64,000 nucleotides of DNA from Bacillus sp. EB106-08-02-XG196 (lineage in GTDB: Bacteria; Bacillota; Bacilli; Bacillales; Cytobacillaceae): positions 62,001-126,000 of the forward strand of contig NZ_JABWSY010000017.1 in the NCBI RefSeq assembly GCF_013396335.1. Reading direction: 5' to 3'. The stretch's first letter is position 1, and each line of letters opens with the position of its first letter. Below, piece by piece: positions 44,959 to 52,670 of this stretch. Below the pieces are notes generated by a model. That model was not told the DNA's origin, made no database searches, and saw only the letters and a program-made list of their open reading frames with translations. The translations under genes were made by a program, and so were the position numbers.

Positions 44959-45945
44959 ATGATGAAAAATTCAAAGCCTAATGATCCTTTAGTTACGCAT
45001 ATTTTTACTGCAGACCCTTCCGCACATGTTTTTGAAGGGAGGCTTTATATTTATCCATCACATGACCTTGATCATAATGAACCTTCAAATGATAATGGTG
45101 ACCAATACAAGATGGAAGATTACCATATCTTATCCATGGACGATGTAACCGCTCCATGTGTGGACCATGGCGAAGCACTCCATTTAAGAGATATCCCTTG
45201 GGCAAGCAAGCAGCTTTGGGCACCCGATGCGGCTTATAAAAACAAGACGTATTATTTATTCTTCCCAGCACGTGATAAAGATGGGATTTTCAGAATTGGC
45301 GTAGCAACAAGCCCTAATCCAGCAGGACCTTTTATACCAGAAGAAAATTACATACCGGGCAGCTTCAGCATTGACCCAGCTGTTTTAGTAGATGAAGATG
45401 AAAAAGCGTATGTTTACTTTGGCGGGCTTTGGGGAGGACAGTTGGAAAAATGGCAGACAGGAACATATATCCCAGATGCTGAAGGTCCAGCAGCTACAGC
45501 ACCTGCTATAGGTCCGAGAGTAGCGGAATTAAACGACGATATGCTGACTTTTAAAAACGATCCGCAGGAAATTTCCATTGTGGATGAAAACGGCAATCCG
45601 ATTCTTGCAGGTGACGAAGACCGAAGATATTTCGAGGGTCCATGGGTTCATAAATACAATGGTCTTTACTATCTTTCCTATTCTACCGGTACAACGCATA
45701 AAATTGTTTATGCAGTAAGTGAAAATCCACAGGGGCCATTTGTGTTCAAAGGGACGATCCTTACCCCAGTAAGCGGCTGGACCACACACCATTCGATTGT
45801 CGAATTTAATGATAAATGGTATCTGTTCTATCATGATTGCTCGTTATCAGATGGTGTGAATCATAAGCGCTCTGTAAAATATACTGAATTAAAATATAAC
45901 GAAGACGGAACAATTCAAACGATAGACCCTTATGGGGATAAATAA
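44959..45945 (+). CDS. Glycoside hydrolase family 43 (arabinofuranosidase/beta-xylosidase)
   Basis: This 328-aa single-domain five-bladed propeller enzyme has no signal peptide, so it is intracellular. The three acidic catalytic residues are visible: base Asp19 in FTADPSAHVF, pKa-modulating Asp139 in SIDPAVLVDED and acid Glu226 in YFEGPWVHKY. It would release arabinose or xylose from imported xylo-oligosaccharides. It follows xylR and ends at a strong terminator. Family 43 specificity cannot be decided from sequence alone. Confidence 0.9.
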   Translation: MMKNSKPNDPLVTHIFTADPSAHVFEGRLYIYPSHDLDHNEPSNDNGDQYKMEDYHILSMDDVTAPCVDHGEALHLRDIPWASKQLWAPDAAYKNKTYYLFFPARDKDGIFRIGVATSPNPAGPFIPEENYIPGSFSIDPAVLVDEDEKAYVYFGGLWGGQLEKWQTGTYIPDAEGPAATAPAIGPRVAELNDDMLTFKNDPQEISIVDENGNPILAGDEDRRYFEGPWVHKYNGLYYLSYSTGTTHKIVYAVSENPQGPFVFKGTILTPVSGWTTHHSIVEFNDKWYLFYHDCSLSDGVNHKRSVKYTELKYNEDGTIQTIDPYGDK

Positions 45946-45953
45946 TAAAGTTG

Positions 45954-45987
45954 AAGGCTGGCCTCATGTTGAGGCCAGCCTTTTTGG
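45954..45987 (+). terminator. Strong intrinsic terminator after the GH43 gene
   Basis: Perfect 12-bp arms AAGGCTGGCCTC/GAGGCCAGCCTT enclose ATGTT, followed by TTT. Confidence 0.9.
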
Positions 45988-46001
45988 TAATCCCGTCAGG
46001 C

Positions 46002-46148
46002 TGGATTACTCAAGTTGCTGAAGCGGAAACGAACGAAGGTATTCCAGTTCTTCTTTACCATCGAATAGTTGATAGTCCCTCCAATGAATGGACAGACACT
46101 AGCGTGGAAATGTTTGAACAGACTTTAAAGTATAAATCCATGGCTTAT
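46002..46148 (+). pseudogene. Remnant of a secreted polysaccharide deacetylase
   Basis: About 49 codons on the plus strand read as the start of a mature NodB-type deacetylase: a post-signal AEAETNEG stretch, then IPVLLYHRIVDSP and an EMFEQTLKYKSMAY segment (intact homologues typically have KYLKSMGY here). No start codon, signal peptide or catalytic domain is present. The similarity stops at the larC stop codon, at 46145-46147 on the other strand. It is therefore a scar left by deletion or recombination, not a working gene. Confidence 0.7.
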
Positions 46149-47053
46149 CCACCAATGATTACTCGAAGGACATTGGGACGGTCTTTAAAGTCTTTTGTAC
46201 CTGCGCCATACCCAATTGATTTTACTTCCATTGATGGAATCGTGCAAAATTCTTCTGCCAGCACTGCTATGATCGCTGCGCCTGTTGGTGTTGTAAGTTC
46301 AAATCTCACATTGCTCTGTTCAATCGGTACACCTTTTAAAATTTCTAGAGTAGCTGGCGCAGGTACTGGATAAATACCATGATCGATATGTATTCTTCCT
46401 GTACCTACAGGAATCGCTGAAGACTTTATTTTCTTTATGTCTAATTGATGGAGTAGAATGGCAGCTCCGACAATATCAATAATCGAATCGACTGCACCCA
46501 CTTCATGAAAGTGAACTTTTTCTAATGGGACTCCGTGTATATGCCCCTCTGCTTCACCTATTTTTCGAAAGATTTTTAATGAAGTAGCTTTCACTTCGGC
46601 TACTAATTCGGATGATTCAATCATTTTTACAATATCACTGTAGGAACGGTGATGGTGATGGTGATGGTGTTCATGATGATGATCATGCCCATGTTGGTGA
46701 TCATGCCCATGATGATGATCGTGCTCATGATAATGATCATGCTCATGATGATGATCATGCCCATGATGATGAGTATGCTCTTGATGGTGATCATGCCCAT
46801 AATGATGAGTATGCTCTTGATGGTGATCATGCCCATGATGGTGATCATCAGCTTGAGTCAATAACACATCAAACTTTGTACTTGTGATCCCATTCTTCAC
46901 GATTTTCTTCCATTTCAATTGATATTCATCTTCGAAATGAAGCTTTTTTAATTCTTCCACTAAAACAGTTGGATTGGCACCTGCATCCAGCAGACTTCCA
47001 ATGAACATATCACCGCTGATTCCAGAAAAACAATCGATATAAAGTGTTTTCAT
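46145..47053 (-). CDS. larC: Nickel-insertion protein LarC, LarC1 portion only
   Basis: The protein is 302 aa. The N-terminus (YIDCFSGISGDMFIGSLLDAG) is typical of LarC. It carries a His-rich stretch at residues 71-135, then HFHEVGAVDSIIDIVGA, LTTPTGAAI and a terminal RPNVLRVIIGG. Full LarC inserts nickel into the pincer cofactor and continues into a C-terminal LarC2 domain of about 130-150 residues; in Lactobacillus this is made by frameshifting. Here the frame stops at the LarC1 boundary, and none of the next 200 bp resembles LarC2. It may be non-functional, or LarC2 may be encoded elsewhere. It overlaps larB by 4 bp. Confidence 0.88.
   Translation of the reverse strand: MKTLYIDCFSGISGDMFIGSLLDAGANPTVLVEELKKLHFEDEYQLKWKKIVKNGITSTKFDVLLTQADDHHHGHDHHQEHTHHYGHDHHQEHTHHHGHDHHHEHDHYHEHDHHHGHDHQHGHDHHHEHHHHHHHRSYSDIVKMIESSELVAEVKATSLKIFRKIGEAEGHIHGVPLEKVHFHEVGAVDSIIDIVGAAILLHQLDIKKIKSSAIPVGTGRIHIDHGIYPVPAPATLEILKGVPIEQSNVRFELTTPTGAAIIAVLAEEFCTIPSMEVKSIGYGAGTKDFKDRPNVLRVIIGG
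46649..46843 (-). repeat. Tandem 36-bp repeats coding a His-rich nickel-binding stretch in LarC
   Basis: Residues 71-135 of LarC form about five 12-residue units of the type HHHGHDHHQEHT, with 41 His in 65 residues. The DNA shows corresponding 36-bp repeats with ATGATGGTGATC-like phasing. It probably stores or buffers Ni(II). The repeat is prone to slippage, and its length should vary between strains. Confidence 0.9.
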
Positions 47054-47817
47054 TGCTGCTTTGCTCCTTTTTTTGCTAGGTTATCAATCAATACTGCGTT
47101 GTATGCCCCACCAAATCCATTGTCGATATTCACCACGCTGATACCGGAGGCGCATGAATTTAACATTGTCAGTAATGCTGACAAACCATAGAAATTTGCA
47201 CCATAACCAATACTTGTAGGAACGGCTATGACCGGATGTGAAACTAGACCGCCAACTACACTTGGAAGAGCACCTTCCATTCCAGCTACTACTACAGAAA
47301 CAGTCGCTTGTTGTATTTGTTCAATATTATCAAATAAGCGATGAATCCCAGCTACACCTACATCATAAAAGCGGCGAACTTGACTTCCTAATGCTTCAGC
47401 TGTAACCGCTGCTTCTTCCGCTACTTTAAGGTCTGAAGTACCTGCACAAACGATTGCAATGTACCCTTGATCAGGTTCATTACTGTATGTGTCCTTTTTC
47501 CAAAACAGAATCTGTGCAACATCGTTATAAATTAATTCAGGATTCACCTGAAGGATGTAATCCGCTTTATCCTTTGAAATTCTGGTCACTAATACATTAT
47601 TTCCCTTTGATTTGATTGCATCTATGATGGAAAGGATTTGTTCTTTTGTTTTCCCTTCTCCATAAATCACCTCTGGGAACCCTTGGCGATTGTTGCGGTG
47701 ATGATCGACTTTGGCAAACCCTAAATTCTCATATGTGGCTAACTTTTCTTTCGCCTCTGAAACGCTTAATTTTCCCTCTTGAACTTGTGACAATATTTCT
47801 TCCAACAATGTTTTCAC
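47050..47817 (-). CDS. larB: Pyridinium carboxylase/hydrolase LarB
   Basis: This 255-aa protein has a C-terminal AIR-carboxylase (PurE-like) domain from about residue 115: IVCAGTSDLKVAEEAA, VGVAGIHRLFD, VVVAGMEGALPSVVGGLV, SIGYGANFYGLSALL. LarB carboxylates nicotinic acid adenine dinucleotide and cleaves the phosphoanhydride, the first step of the nickel-pincer cofactor. It overlaps larC by ATGA and follows larE after about 100 bp. Confidence 0.93.
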   Translation of the reverse strand: MKTLLEEILSQVQEGKLSVSEAKEKLATYENLGFAKVDHHRNNRQGFPEVIYGEGKTKEQILSIIDAIKSKGNNVLVTRISKDKADYILQVNPELIYNDVAQILFWKKDTYSNEPDQGYIAIVCAGTSDLKVAEEAAVTAEALGSQVRRFYDVGVAGIHRLFDNIEQIQQATVSVVVAGMEGALPSVVGGLVSHPVIAVPTSIGYGANFYGLSALLTMLNSCASGISVVNIDNGFGGAYNAVLIDNLAKKGAKQQ

Positions 47818-47857
47818 ACACCTTAAACGATCTTGTTTCGATTGAATGTAAGGTCAT

Positions 47858-47902
47858 GACCTCTACTCCCATGCTGCCACCATGTAATTGGAACTAGAGG
47901 TC
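47858..47902 (-). other. Hairpin between larE and larB
   Basis: GACCTCTA/TAGAGGTC arms close a 29-nt loop, with a further palindrome AGGTCATGACCT overlapping one arm. There is no U-run. The role is unknown. Confidence 0.5.
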
Positions 47903-47920
47903 CCTCTCTCCATTTTGTTT

Positions 47921-48733
47921 CTACTTCTCAGCCTGCTGCAAAACCTTATTCATGCTGCCGCTTTTGTAGCCAACAAGATCCATTGTAATATAGCTATATC
48001 CAAATTCTTGAAGTTTTGCTGTGATTTCTTGATAATGTTCCAATAAGCACTGCATCTCTTGTGGTTCTACTTCAATTCTAGCAATCTCACCATGCGTACG
48101 TACCCTTACTTGCCGAATTCCAATGGCTCGAATCGCTTGTTCCGATTGATCTATCCTTTTCAGTTTTTCTATTGTAATGTGCTCTCCATAAGCGATCCTT
48201 GATGAAAGACATGCAAAGGAAGGCTTATCCCATGTTGGCAGACCCATTTGTTGGGAAAGCTCACGAATCTCACTCTTATAAAGATCAGCTTCCTGCAGCG
48301 GTCCCCTTACGTTATATTCTTTCGCCGCCTTTGTACCTGGTCTGTGTTCCCCGAGATCATCTGCGATTAACCCGAAAGCTACATTATTGTAGTTATGCTC
48401 CTCCATGATGGGTACAAGATGCTGGAACAAGCTTTTTTTACAAAAATAGCACCTGTTTGATGTGTTTTCAGAATAACCTGGAATATTTAATTCCGATGTC
48501 TGAATAACCTCATGTTTTGCTCCTAGCTGTTCAACGAGTTTAATGGCTTCTTGTAATTCCTCAAAAGGGTAGGTTTCACTATCCGCTGTTACAGCCAATA
48601 CATTTTCCCTGCCAAGGGTGTCGAGTGCAGCCTTCAATAAAAATGTACTGTCCACACCACCAGAAAAGGCGATGACGACAGTTTCCATTTCCTTTAATAT
48701 TTCTTGAAGTTTGTTATATTTTAATTCCAGCAT
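47921..48733 (-). CDS. larE: Sulfur-insertion enzyme LarE
   Basis: This 270-aa PP-loop ATPase has SGGVDST at residues 24-30. It converts the carboxyl groups of the LarB product to thiocarboxylates. Three cysteines are in place: Cys95 and Cys98 (NRCYFCKK) and Cys175 (FACLSSR). The single-Cys type of Lactobacillus sacrifices its own sulfur. The three-Cys type, as I know it from Thermotoga, holds an iron-sulfur cluster and can act catalytically. It starts at ATG after AAGGAG, directly after the PdxA remnant. Confidence 0.93.
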   Translation of the reverse strand: MLELKYNKLQEILKEMETVVIAFSGGVDSTFLLKAALDTLGRENVLAVTADSETYPFEELQEAIKLVEQLGAKHEVIQTSELNIPGYSENTSNRCYFCKKSLFQHLVPIMEEHNYNNVAFGLIADDLGEHRPGTKAAKEYNVRGPLQEADLYKSEIRELSQQMGLPTWDKPSFACLSSRIAYGEHITIEKLKRIDQSEQAIRAIGIRQVRVRTHGEIARIEVEPQEMQCLLEHYQEITAKLQEFGYSYITMDLVGYKSGSMNKVLQQAEK

Positions 48734-48749
48734 GACAATCTCCTTTATT

Positions 48750-48872
48750 AACGTTTTGGCGCTATTTCAATTGCATGTCTAATCGCCTCAACAAAGCTTT
48801 CTTCACTTGCGATTCCTTTTCCGGCAACATCAAAAGCGGTACCGTGATCGACTAATCCCACTCCATTATCCC
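48750..48872 (-). pseudogene. C-terminal remnant of a PdxA-family dehydrogenase
   Basis: The frame ending at the TAA at 48750 encodes a stretch starting VDHGTAFDVAGKGIASEES and ending AIRHAIEIAPKR, the characteristic C-terminus of 4-phosphohydroxythreonine dehydrogenase (PdxA and PdxA2). The similarity begins at about 48852. The rest of the gene is gone, with larA taking its place upstream. The remnant has no start codon or ribosome binding site of its own. PdxA2 proteins act in C4 sugar-acid degradation, which fits the neighbourhood. Confidence 0.8.
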
Positions 48873-48875
48873 CTA

Positions 48876-50138
48876 TTACTCTTCCACGTAAGGAATTGTT
48901 AGTGGACCTAATGGTAAAACAGCGATAGACATATTTTCTCCGTAGGTTTGCTTTAATTCCTCCAATGTCTGTTCAATATTATGGGTAGGTTTTAACATAG
49001 TACTAAGTACTTGTTCATCTGTTAGCTTGGAGTAAACATAGATATCTGCCCAAACTTGGGTGACGGCCTGCTTCTGAACCTGCCATTGATCGAACATCTT
49101 AAAATTTGAATCATTGATAAGGTCTAATAAAGCTTGAGGGCTATCAGCGAGTTCAAAAATCTTAGAGTAGTTTCCGTGACTTGGAAGTCCATCCGAGCAT
49201 TCAGAAGCGACAATAATCGTTCCGCCTTCTTTAACAATTTTATGTGCCGCACTCATCCCTTTAACGGCTTGATAAAGATTTTGGTCGAGTGGGTAACCCG
49301 AATTGGATGTAATAACGACATCAAATCGATCCTCACACTTGATCATGGCATGTTCTTTTACAAATTCACACCCTTTATCGTGAGCCTCATACAATTCTCC
49401 GGCAAATACTGATGTGATTTCCTTTTCTCTATTTAATGTTACATTAAACATGAAATTAGGCTTACACATCCGATTGATTTCACGAGTCATCTCTTGAACA
49501 GGATTATCATCCATATTTCCCCATGTTGAACGAGCATCCCCAATCATTCTTGCATTGTGGAAGGTCATGATGGTTTCAATACCCGCAATTCCAGGCATAA
49601 TCCCTTTTGGTCCCCCAGAAAATCCAGCAAAAAAATGTGGTTCAATAAAGCCTGTGACAATGCGAAAATCAGCTTCAACGTATTCTTTATTTAAATAGAC
49701 ATCACAACCAAACTTGCTTTTTCCAACATTCGACAATGTTTCTTTATCATGGCATTGATTGTTGATGATTCTTATATTATCTACAACCCAATCTCCAAGC
49801 ATTTGAACAAATTCTTCCCTTGTTTGATCACGATGGGTACCTGTTCCGTTAATAATAACAAAATTTTCAAATGGAACATGACCAAGTTCTTCAATTAGTA
49901 CGGGTACCATCTTGTGATTGGGTGTTGGTCTCGTAATGTCACTGATAACAATGGCCACTTTATCCGTTGCTTTCACCATTTCTTTTAAAGACGCTGTGCC
50001 AATTGGATTTCTTAATGCCTCTTTTAGTGCTTCCATATCATTTTCTAAACCTGGTAAATGATTAGGTTCTACAATAAACGCATCATTAGGTAACTGAAGA
50101 GTAAGGCCAGTTTTTCCATATAGTAAGGTTGTTTCCAT
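48876..50138 (-). CDS. larA: LarA-family nickel-dependent hydroxyacid racemase/epimerase
   Basis: This protein of about 420 aa has the cofactor and active-site residues of LarA: His102 (GTGTHRDQT), His168 (EPHFFAGFSGG), Lys178 (GGPKGIMPG) and His194 (FHNAR). The enzyme binds the nickel-pincer nucleotide and interconverts epimers at the carbon next to a carboxylate by hydride transfer. It is called lactate racemase by family, but homologues act on malate, 2-hydroxyglutarate, gluconate and others. Neighbouring KdgT and GlxK point to a sugar acid or glycerate. The start is the ATG at 50138 after GGGGG. Confidence 0.9.
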   Translation of the reverse strand: METTLLYGKTGLTLQLPNDAFIVEPNHLPGLENDMEALKEALRNPIGTASLKEMVKATDKVAIVISDITRPTPNHKMVPVLIEELGHVPFENFVIINGTGTHRDQTREEFVQMLGDWVVDNIRIINNQCHDKETLSNVGKSKFGCDVYLNKEYVEADFRIVTGFIEPHFFAGFSGGPKGIMPGIAGIETIMTFHNARMIGDARSTWGNMDDNPVQEMTREINRMCKPNFMFNVTLNREKEITSVFAGELYEAHDKGCEFVKEHAMIKCEDRFDVVITSNSGYPLDQNLYQAVKGMSAAHKIVKEGGTIIVASECSDGLPSHGNYSKIFELADSPQALLDLINDSNFKMFDQWQVQKQAVTQVWADIYVYSKLTDEQVLSTMLKPTHNIEQTLEELKQTYGENMSIAVLPLGPLTIPYVEE

Positions 50139-50208
50139 TACAAATCCCCCGCTTTTTTGTTTTTGTTCATTCATGCCGTATTCTGTTTTCTAAAAGGATG
50201 AAATAACC

Positions 50209-50236
50209 ACACCCCTGAGAGAGTACTCAGGGGTGT
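50209..50236 (-). other. Hairpin between kdgT-like gene and larA
   Basis: Perfect 11-bp arms ACACCCCTGAG/CTCAGGGGTGT close a 6-nt loop. It begins 9 bp after the permease stop codon. With no U-run it is probably an RNA-stability or partial-termination element. Confidence 0.65.
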
Positions 50237-50244
50237 TAATTTAA

Positions 50245-51360
50245 TTACGCAATATTTTGAGCACCTTGCTTCTTATTTACTATTTCACTTTCTAAAGTAC
50301 CATCAATTCCTTTTCTTTTTTGATACTTATCAACTAAGATAACAGCAATTGGACATAAAACAGCTGTTGTAAGGACGGCAATAGAAATTTGCGCTGTTGC
50401 CAGGTTGGCAATTTCAGCATAGCTAGCTGCTTCCGCTTTACTCATCATCCCTGAACTTGCCGCAACAGCAGCTGCCGCTGCTATGGCTGCTGGAGTACCA
50501 ACTGCATTACCTGCCGTAGAGGCTTCCGCCCATGGTGCAATTTGGCTTTTCTCTCTAAATAATTTAAATACTAACATACCAGTAGTCCCTGTTAGAAGAG
50601 TCGTAAGAATTCCGAGTGTTAAACCTGCTGCTACAACAGAAGGATTGAAGAAATTAGCAAAGTTCATGCCAGCACCTAAAGCGAAAGCAAAGAATGGTAC
50701 CGGTAAAATTTCTCCTGGCTTTAGGAATTCACGGATCTCAGGATCTAAGTTTCCTATTATCATTCCAATACCAATTGGTAATAAAACGGCGATAAAGGCG
50801 ATAACCGGGAATTTGGAGCCTAATAAACCTAAAGACATTAGTGTAAAGAATGGACCGTCATTTAGCGATAAAACCGCAACTGCTCCTACATCGGAACGGT
50901 TTCCATATTGGCCAGTTAAGGCTGCATACATTCCACCATTTCCGTTTGTCATTGCCGCAATAATGGCAATCGTAGAAAGACCAAACAATCCTGCCATAGG
51001 GTCAAAAAAGTATCCAAAGAGAACACCAATCCCTAATCCTGTTAAATATTTAGAACTTGTAAGTAAGACACCTTTTTTTAAGGCTGTTCCCCCTACTCTT
51101 AAATTCATTTGACTACCTGCACAGAAAAGGAATAATGCAATAAGAACTAATGCACCATTTTTAAAAAGGGCTTCAGAAAATCCGCCTATTCTTAACATTT
51201 CATAATTGCCTTCAGCTGTTTGAGCTACACCTAGAGATTTTAAAAAGTCCATAATAACCGGCAAATGTAGTTGATCAATCGTATTTAGTAAAGCTCCTAA
51301 CATAAGAGGGACAACCATCAGACCTCCAGGGACCTTTTCAATCGCTTGTTTAATTTTCAT
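50245..51360 (-). CDS. kdgT: KdgT-type sugar-acid permease (2-keto-3-deoxygluconate transporter family)
   Basis: This 371-aa polytopic protein has about ten hydrophobic segments. Signatures are the N-terminal IEKVPGGLMVVPLMLGALLNT, FCAGSQMNLR near 83, AAMTNGNGGMYAALTGQYGNRSD near 143 and STAGNAVGTPAAIAAA near 290. The family moves 2-keto-3-deoxygluconate and, by context, other short sugar acids. It starts 1 bp after the glycerate kinase stop codon, with AGGTGG inside the end of that gene, so the two are coupled. The transported acid here is unknown; glycerate or a C4 acid is possible. Confidence 0.88.
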   Translation of the reverse strand: MKIKQAIEKVPGGLMVVPLMLGALLNTIDQLHLPVIMDFLKSLGVAQTAEGNYEMLRIGGFSEALFKNGALVLIALFLFCAGSQMNLRVGGTALKKGVLLTSSKYLTGLGIGVLFGYFFDPMAGLFGLSTIAIIAAMTNGNGGMYAALTGQYGNRSDVGAVAVLSLNDGPFFTLMSLGLLGSKFPVIAFIAVLLPIGIGMIIGNLDPEIREFLKPGEILPVPFFAFALGAGMNFANFFNPSVVAAGLTLGILTTLLTGTTGMLVFKLFREKSQIAPWAEASTAGNAVGTPAAIAAAAAVAASSGMMSKAEAASYAEIANLATAQISIAVLTTAVLCPIAVILVDKYQKRKGIDGTLESEIVNKKQGAQNIA

Positions 51361-51361
51361 G

Positions 51362-52522
51362 TTACCTAACCACCTTTCCAGAATTTAATGTTTGATGGTA
51401 AAAAAAGGATCTAACTACTTGTTCTGCACTCTCAGCTAATAATTCTGCCGCATTCTTGATGGCTTCATTTAATGTCATAGGCTTGTTTATAATACTGCTA
51501 ACGCTTACAATTCCGTGTTGATATAACACATCAATACCTGTACCAATAGAGCCAGCAACAATAACAGTTGGAATATTCTGTATCTTTGCCGCCTGAGCTA
51601 CCCCCATCGGAGTCTTGCCTGAGGCAGTTTGGAAATCCACTTGACCTTCTCCTGTAATAACAAGGTCAGCTCCTTCAAGAGCCGTATGAAGTCCTGTATG
51701 TTCAATAACTACATCAATACCTCGTTTCATTTGGGAAGGAAAAAAGGCTTGAAATGCCCCGCCTATTCCACCAGCTGCTCCGGCTCCTGGTAAATCGTGA
51801 AGATGGACACCGGTTACTTTTTCAACTTCATCTGCCCAATGAGCTAGACTAGCATCTAATATTTTAACCATCTGAGGGGTTGCTCCCTTTTGGGGACCAA
51901 ACACATGGGATGCTCCATGTGGTCCAATTAAAGGATTTTCTACATCCGAAGCAATAAGAAACTTGCAATATGGTATTCTCTCGTCAAACTCGCTTAAATC
52001 AATCGAACTGATTTTTGTGAGCTCGGCACCACCAGTGCAAATTTTGTTTCCCTGTTCATCTAATAGTGATAAACCAAGAGCCTGAAGCATTCCAGCCCCG
52101 CCATCATTGGTAGCTGAACCTCCCAGTGCTAAGATAAATGATGCAAAACCATCATCTAAAGCCTGTTTAATAAGTTCCCCTGTTCCAAAGGTAGTCGCTT
52201 TTAAGGGATTAAGCTCCTCCCGGGGAATCAGTGGTATTCCAGAGGCCTTTGCCATTTCGATGACACAGGTCTTTCCATCACCCAATATGCCATATTCAGC
52301 CTCAACCTTTTGACCTATCGGTCCGGTAACATTAACCGGGACTTTTTTTCCATTGGTGGCAGCTACTAAAGTCTCTAACGTCCCTTCTCCACCGTCAGCA
52401 ACAGGAATGCATAGAGTTTTCGCATCTGGAAATGCCTTTTTAATGCCTCCTTCTATTGCTCTAGCTGCCTCAATTGCACTTAAACTCCCCTTAAACGAAT
52501 CAGGGGCTATCACAATCTTCAT
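51362..52522 (-). CDS. glxK: Glycerate kinase, GlxK/GarK family
   Basis: This 386-aa protein is a family-1 glycerate kinase: MKIVIAPDSFKGSLSA at the start, IPVADGGEGTLETL near 40, LALGGSATNDGGAGMLQALG near 127 and ITGEGQVDFQTASGKTPMG near 283. It phosphorylates D-glycerate to a phosphoglycerate that enters glycolysis. It is the first gene of a unit with kdgT, larA, larE, larB and larC, so the pathway likely ends at glycerate. A cre-like sequence (51497-51510) lies inside it. Confidence 0.93.
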   Translation of the reverse strand: MKIVIAPDSFKGSLSAIEAARAIEGGIKKAFPDAKTLCIPVADGGEGTLETLVAATNGKKVPVNVTGPIGQKVEAEYGILGDGKTCVIEMAKASGIPLIPREELNPLKATTFGTGELIKQALDDGFASFILALGGSATNDGGAGMLQALGLSLLDEQGNKICTGGAELTKISSIDLSEFDERIPYCKFLIASDVENPLIGPHGASHVFGPQKGATPQMVKILDASLAHWADEVEKVTGVHLHDLPGAGAAGGIGGAFQAFFPSQMKRGIDVVIEHTGLHTALEGADLVITGEGQVDFQTASGKTPMGVAQAAKIQNIPTVIVAGSIGTGIDVLYQHGIVSVSSIINKPMTLNEAIKNAAELLAESAEQVVRSFFYHQTLNSGKVVR

Positions 52523-52670
52523 AAATTCTCCACCTACTTTTCGAAAGTGCTATCATTACTTCTTTTTCATTATACTAAGCTTGATTAAAGAATACATCGT
52601 GTGTACTATATAAAGAAAGAGACTATTTTTTCTGATTTTTTGTACGATTTAACTAACTTTTCGGGGGAAA

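Noticed and set aside
45951..46373. An intact 140-aa plus-strand protein
   Set aside because: Only the first third resembles a deacetylase. The rest runs antisense through larC and is not real coding.
46649..46843. CRISPR array, because of regular 36-bp repeats
   Set aside because: The repeats are contiguous and in frame with larC, coding His-rich units, with no unique spacers.
46612..46887. Open frames on both strands over the His-rich part of larC, with long runs of Asp/His or Met
   Set aside because: They are shadows of the 36-bp repeat in larC. The low-complexity sequence leaves all frames open, and none has a ribosome binding site.
48876..50138. Labelling larA simply as lactate racemase
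   Set aside because: There is no lactate permease or lactate dehydrogenase nearby, and the neighbours are sugar-acid genes. The family name does not fix the substrate.
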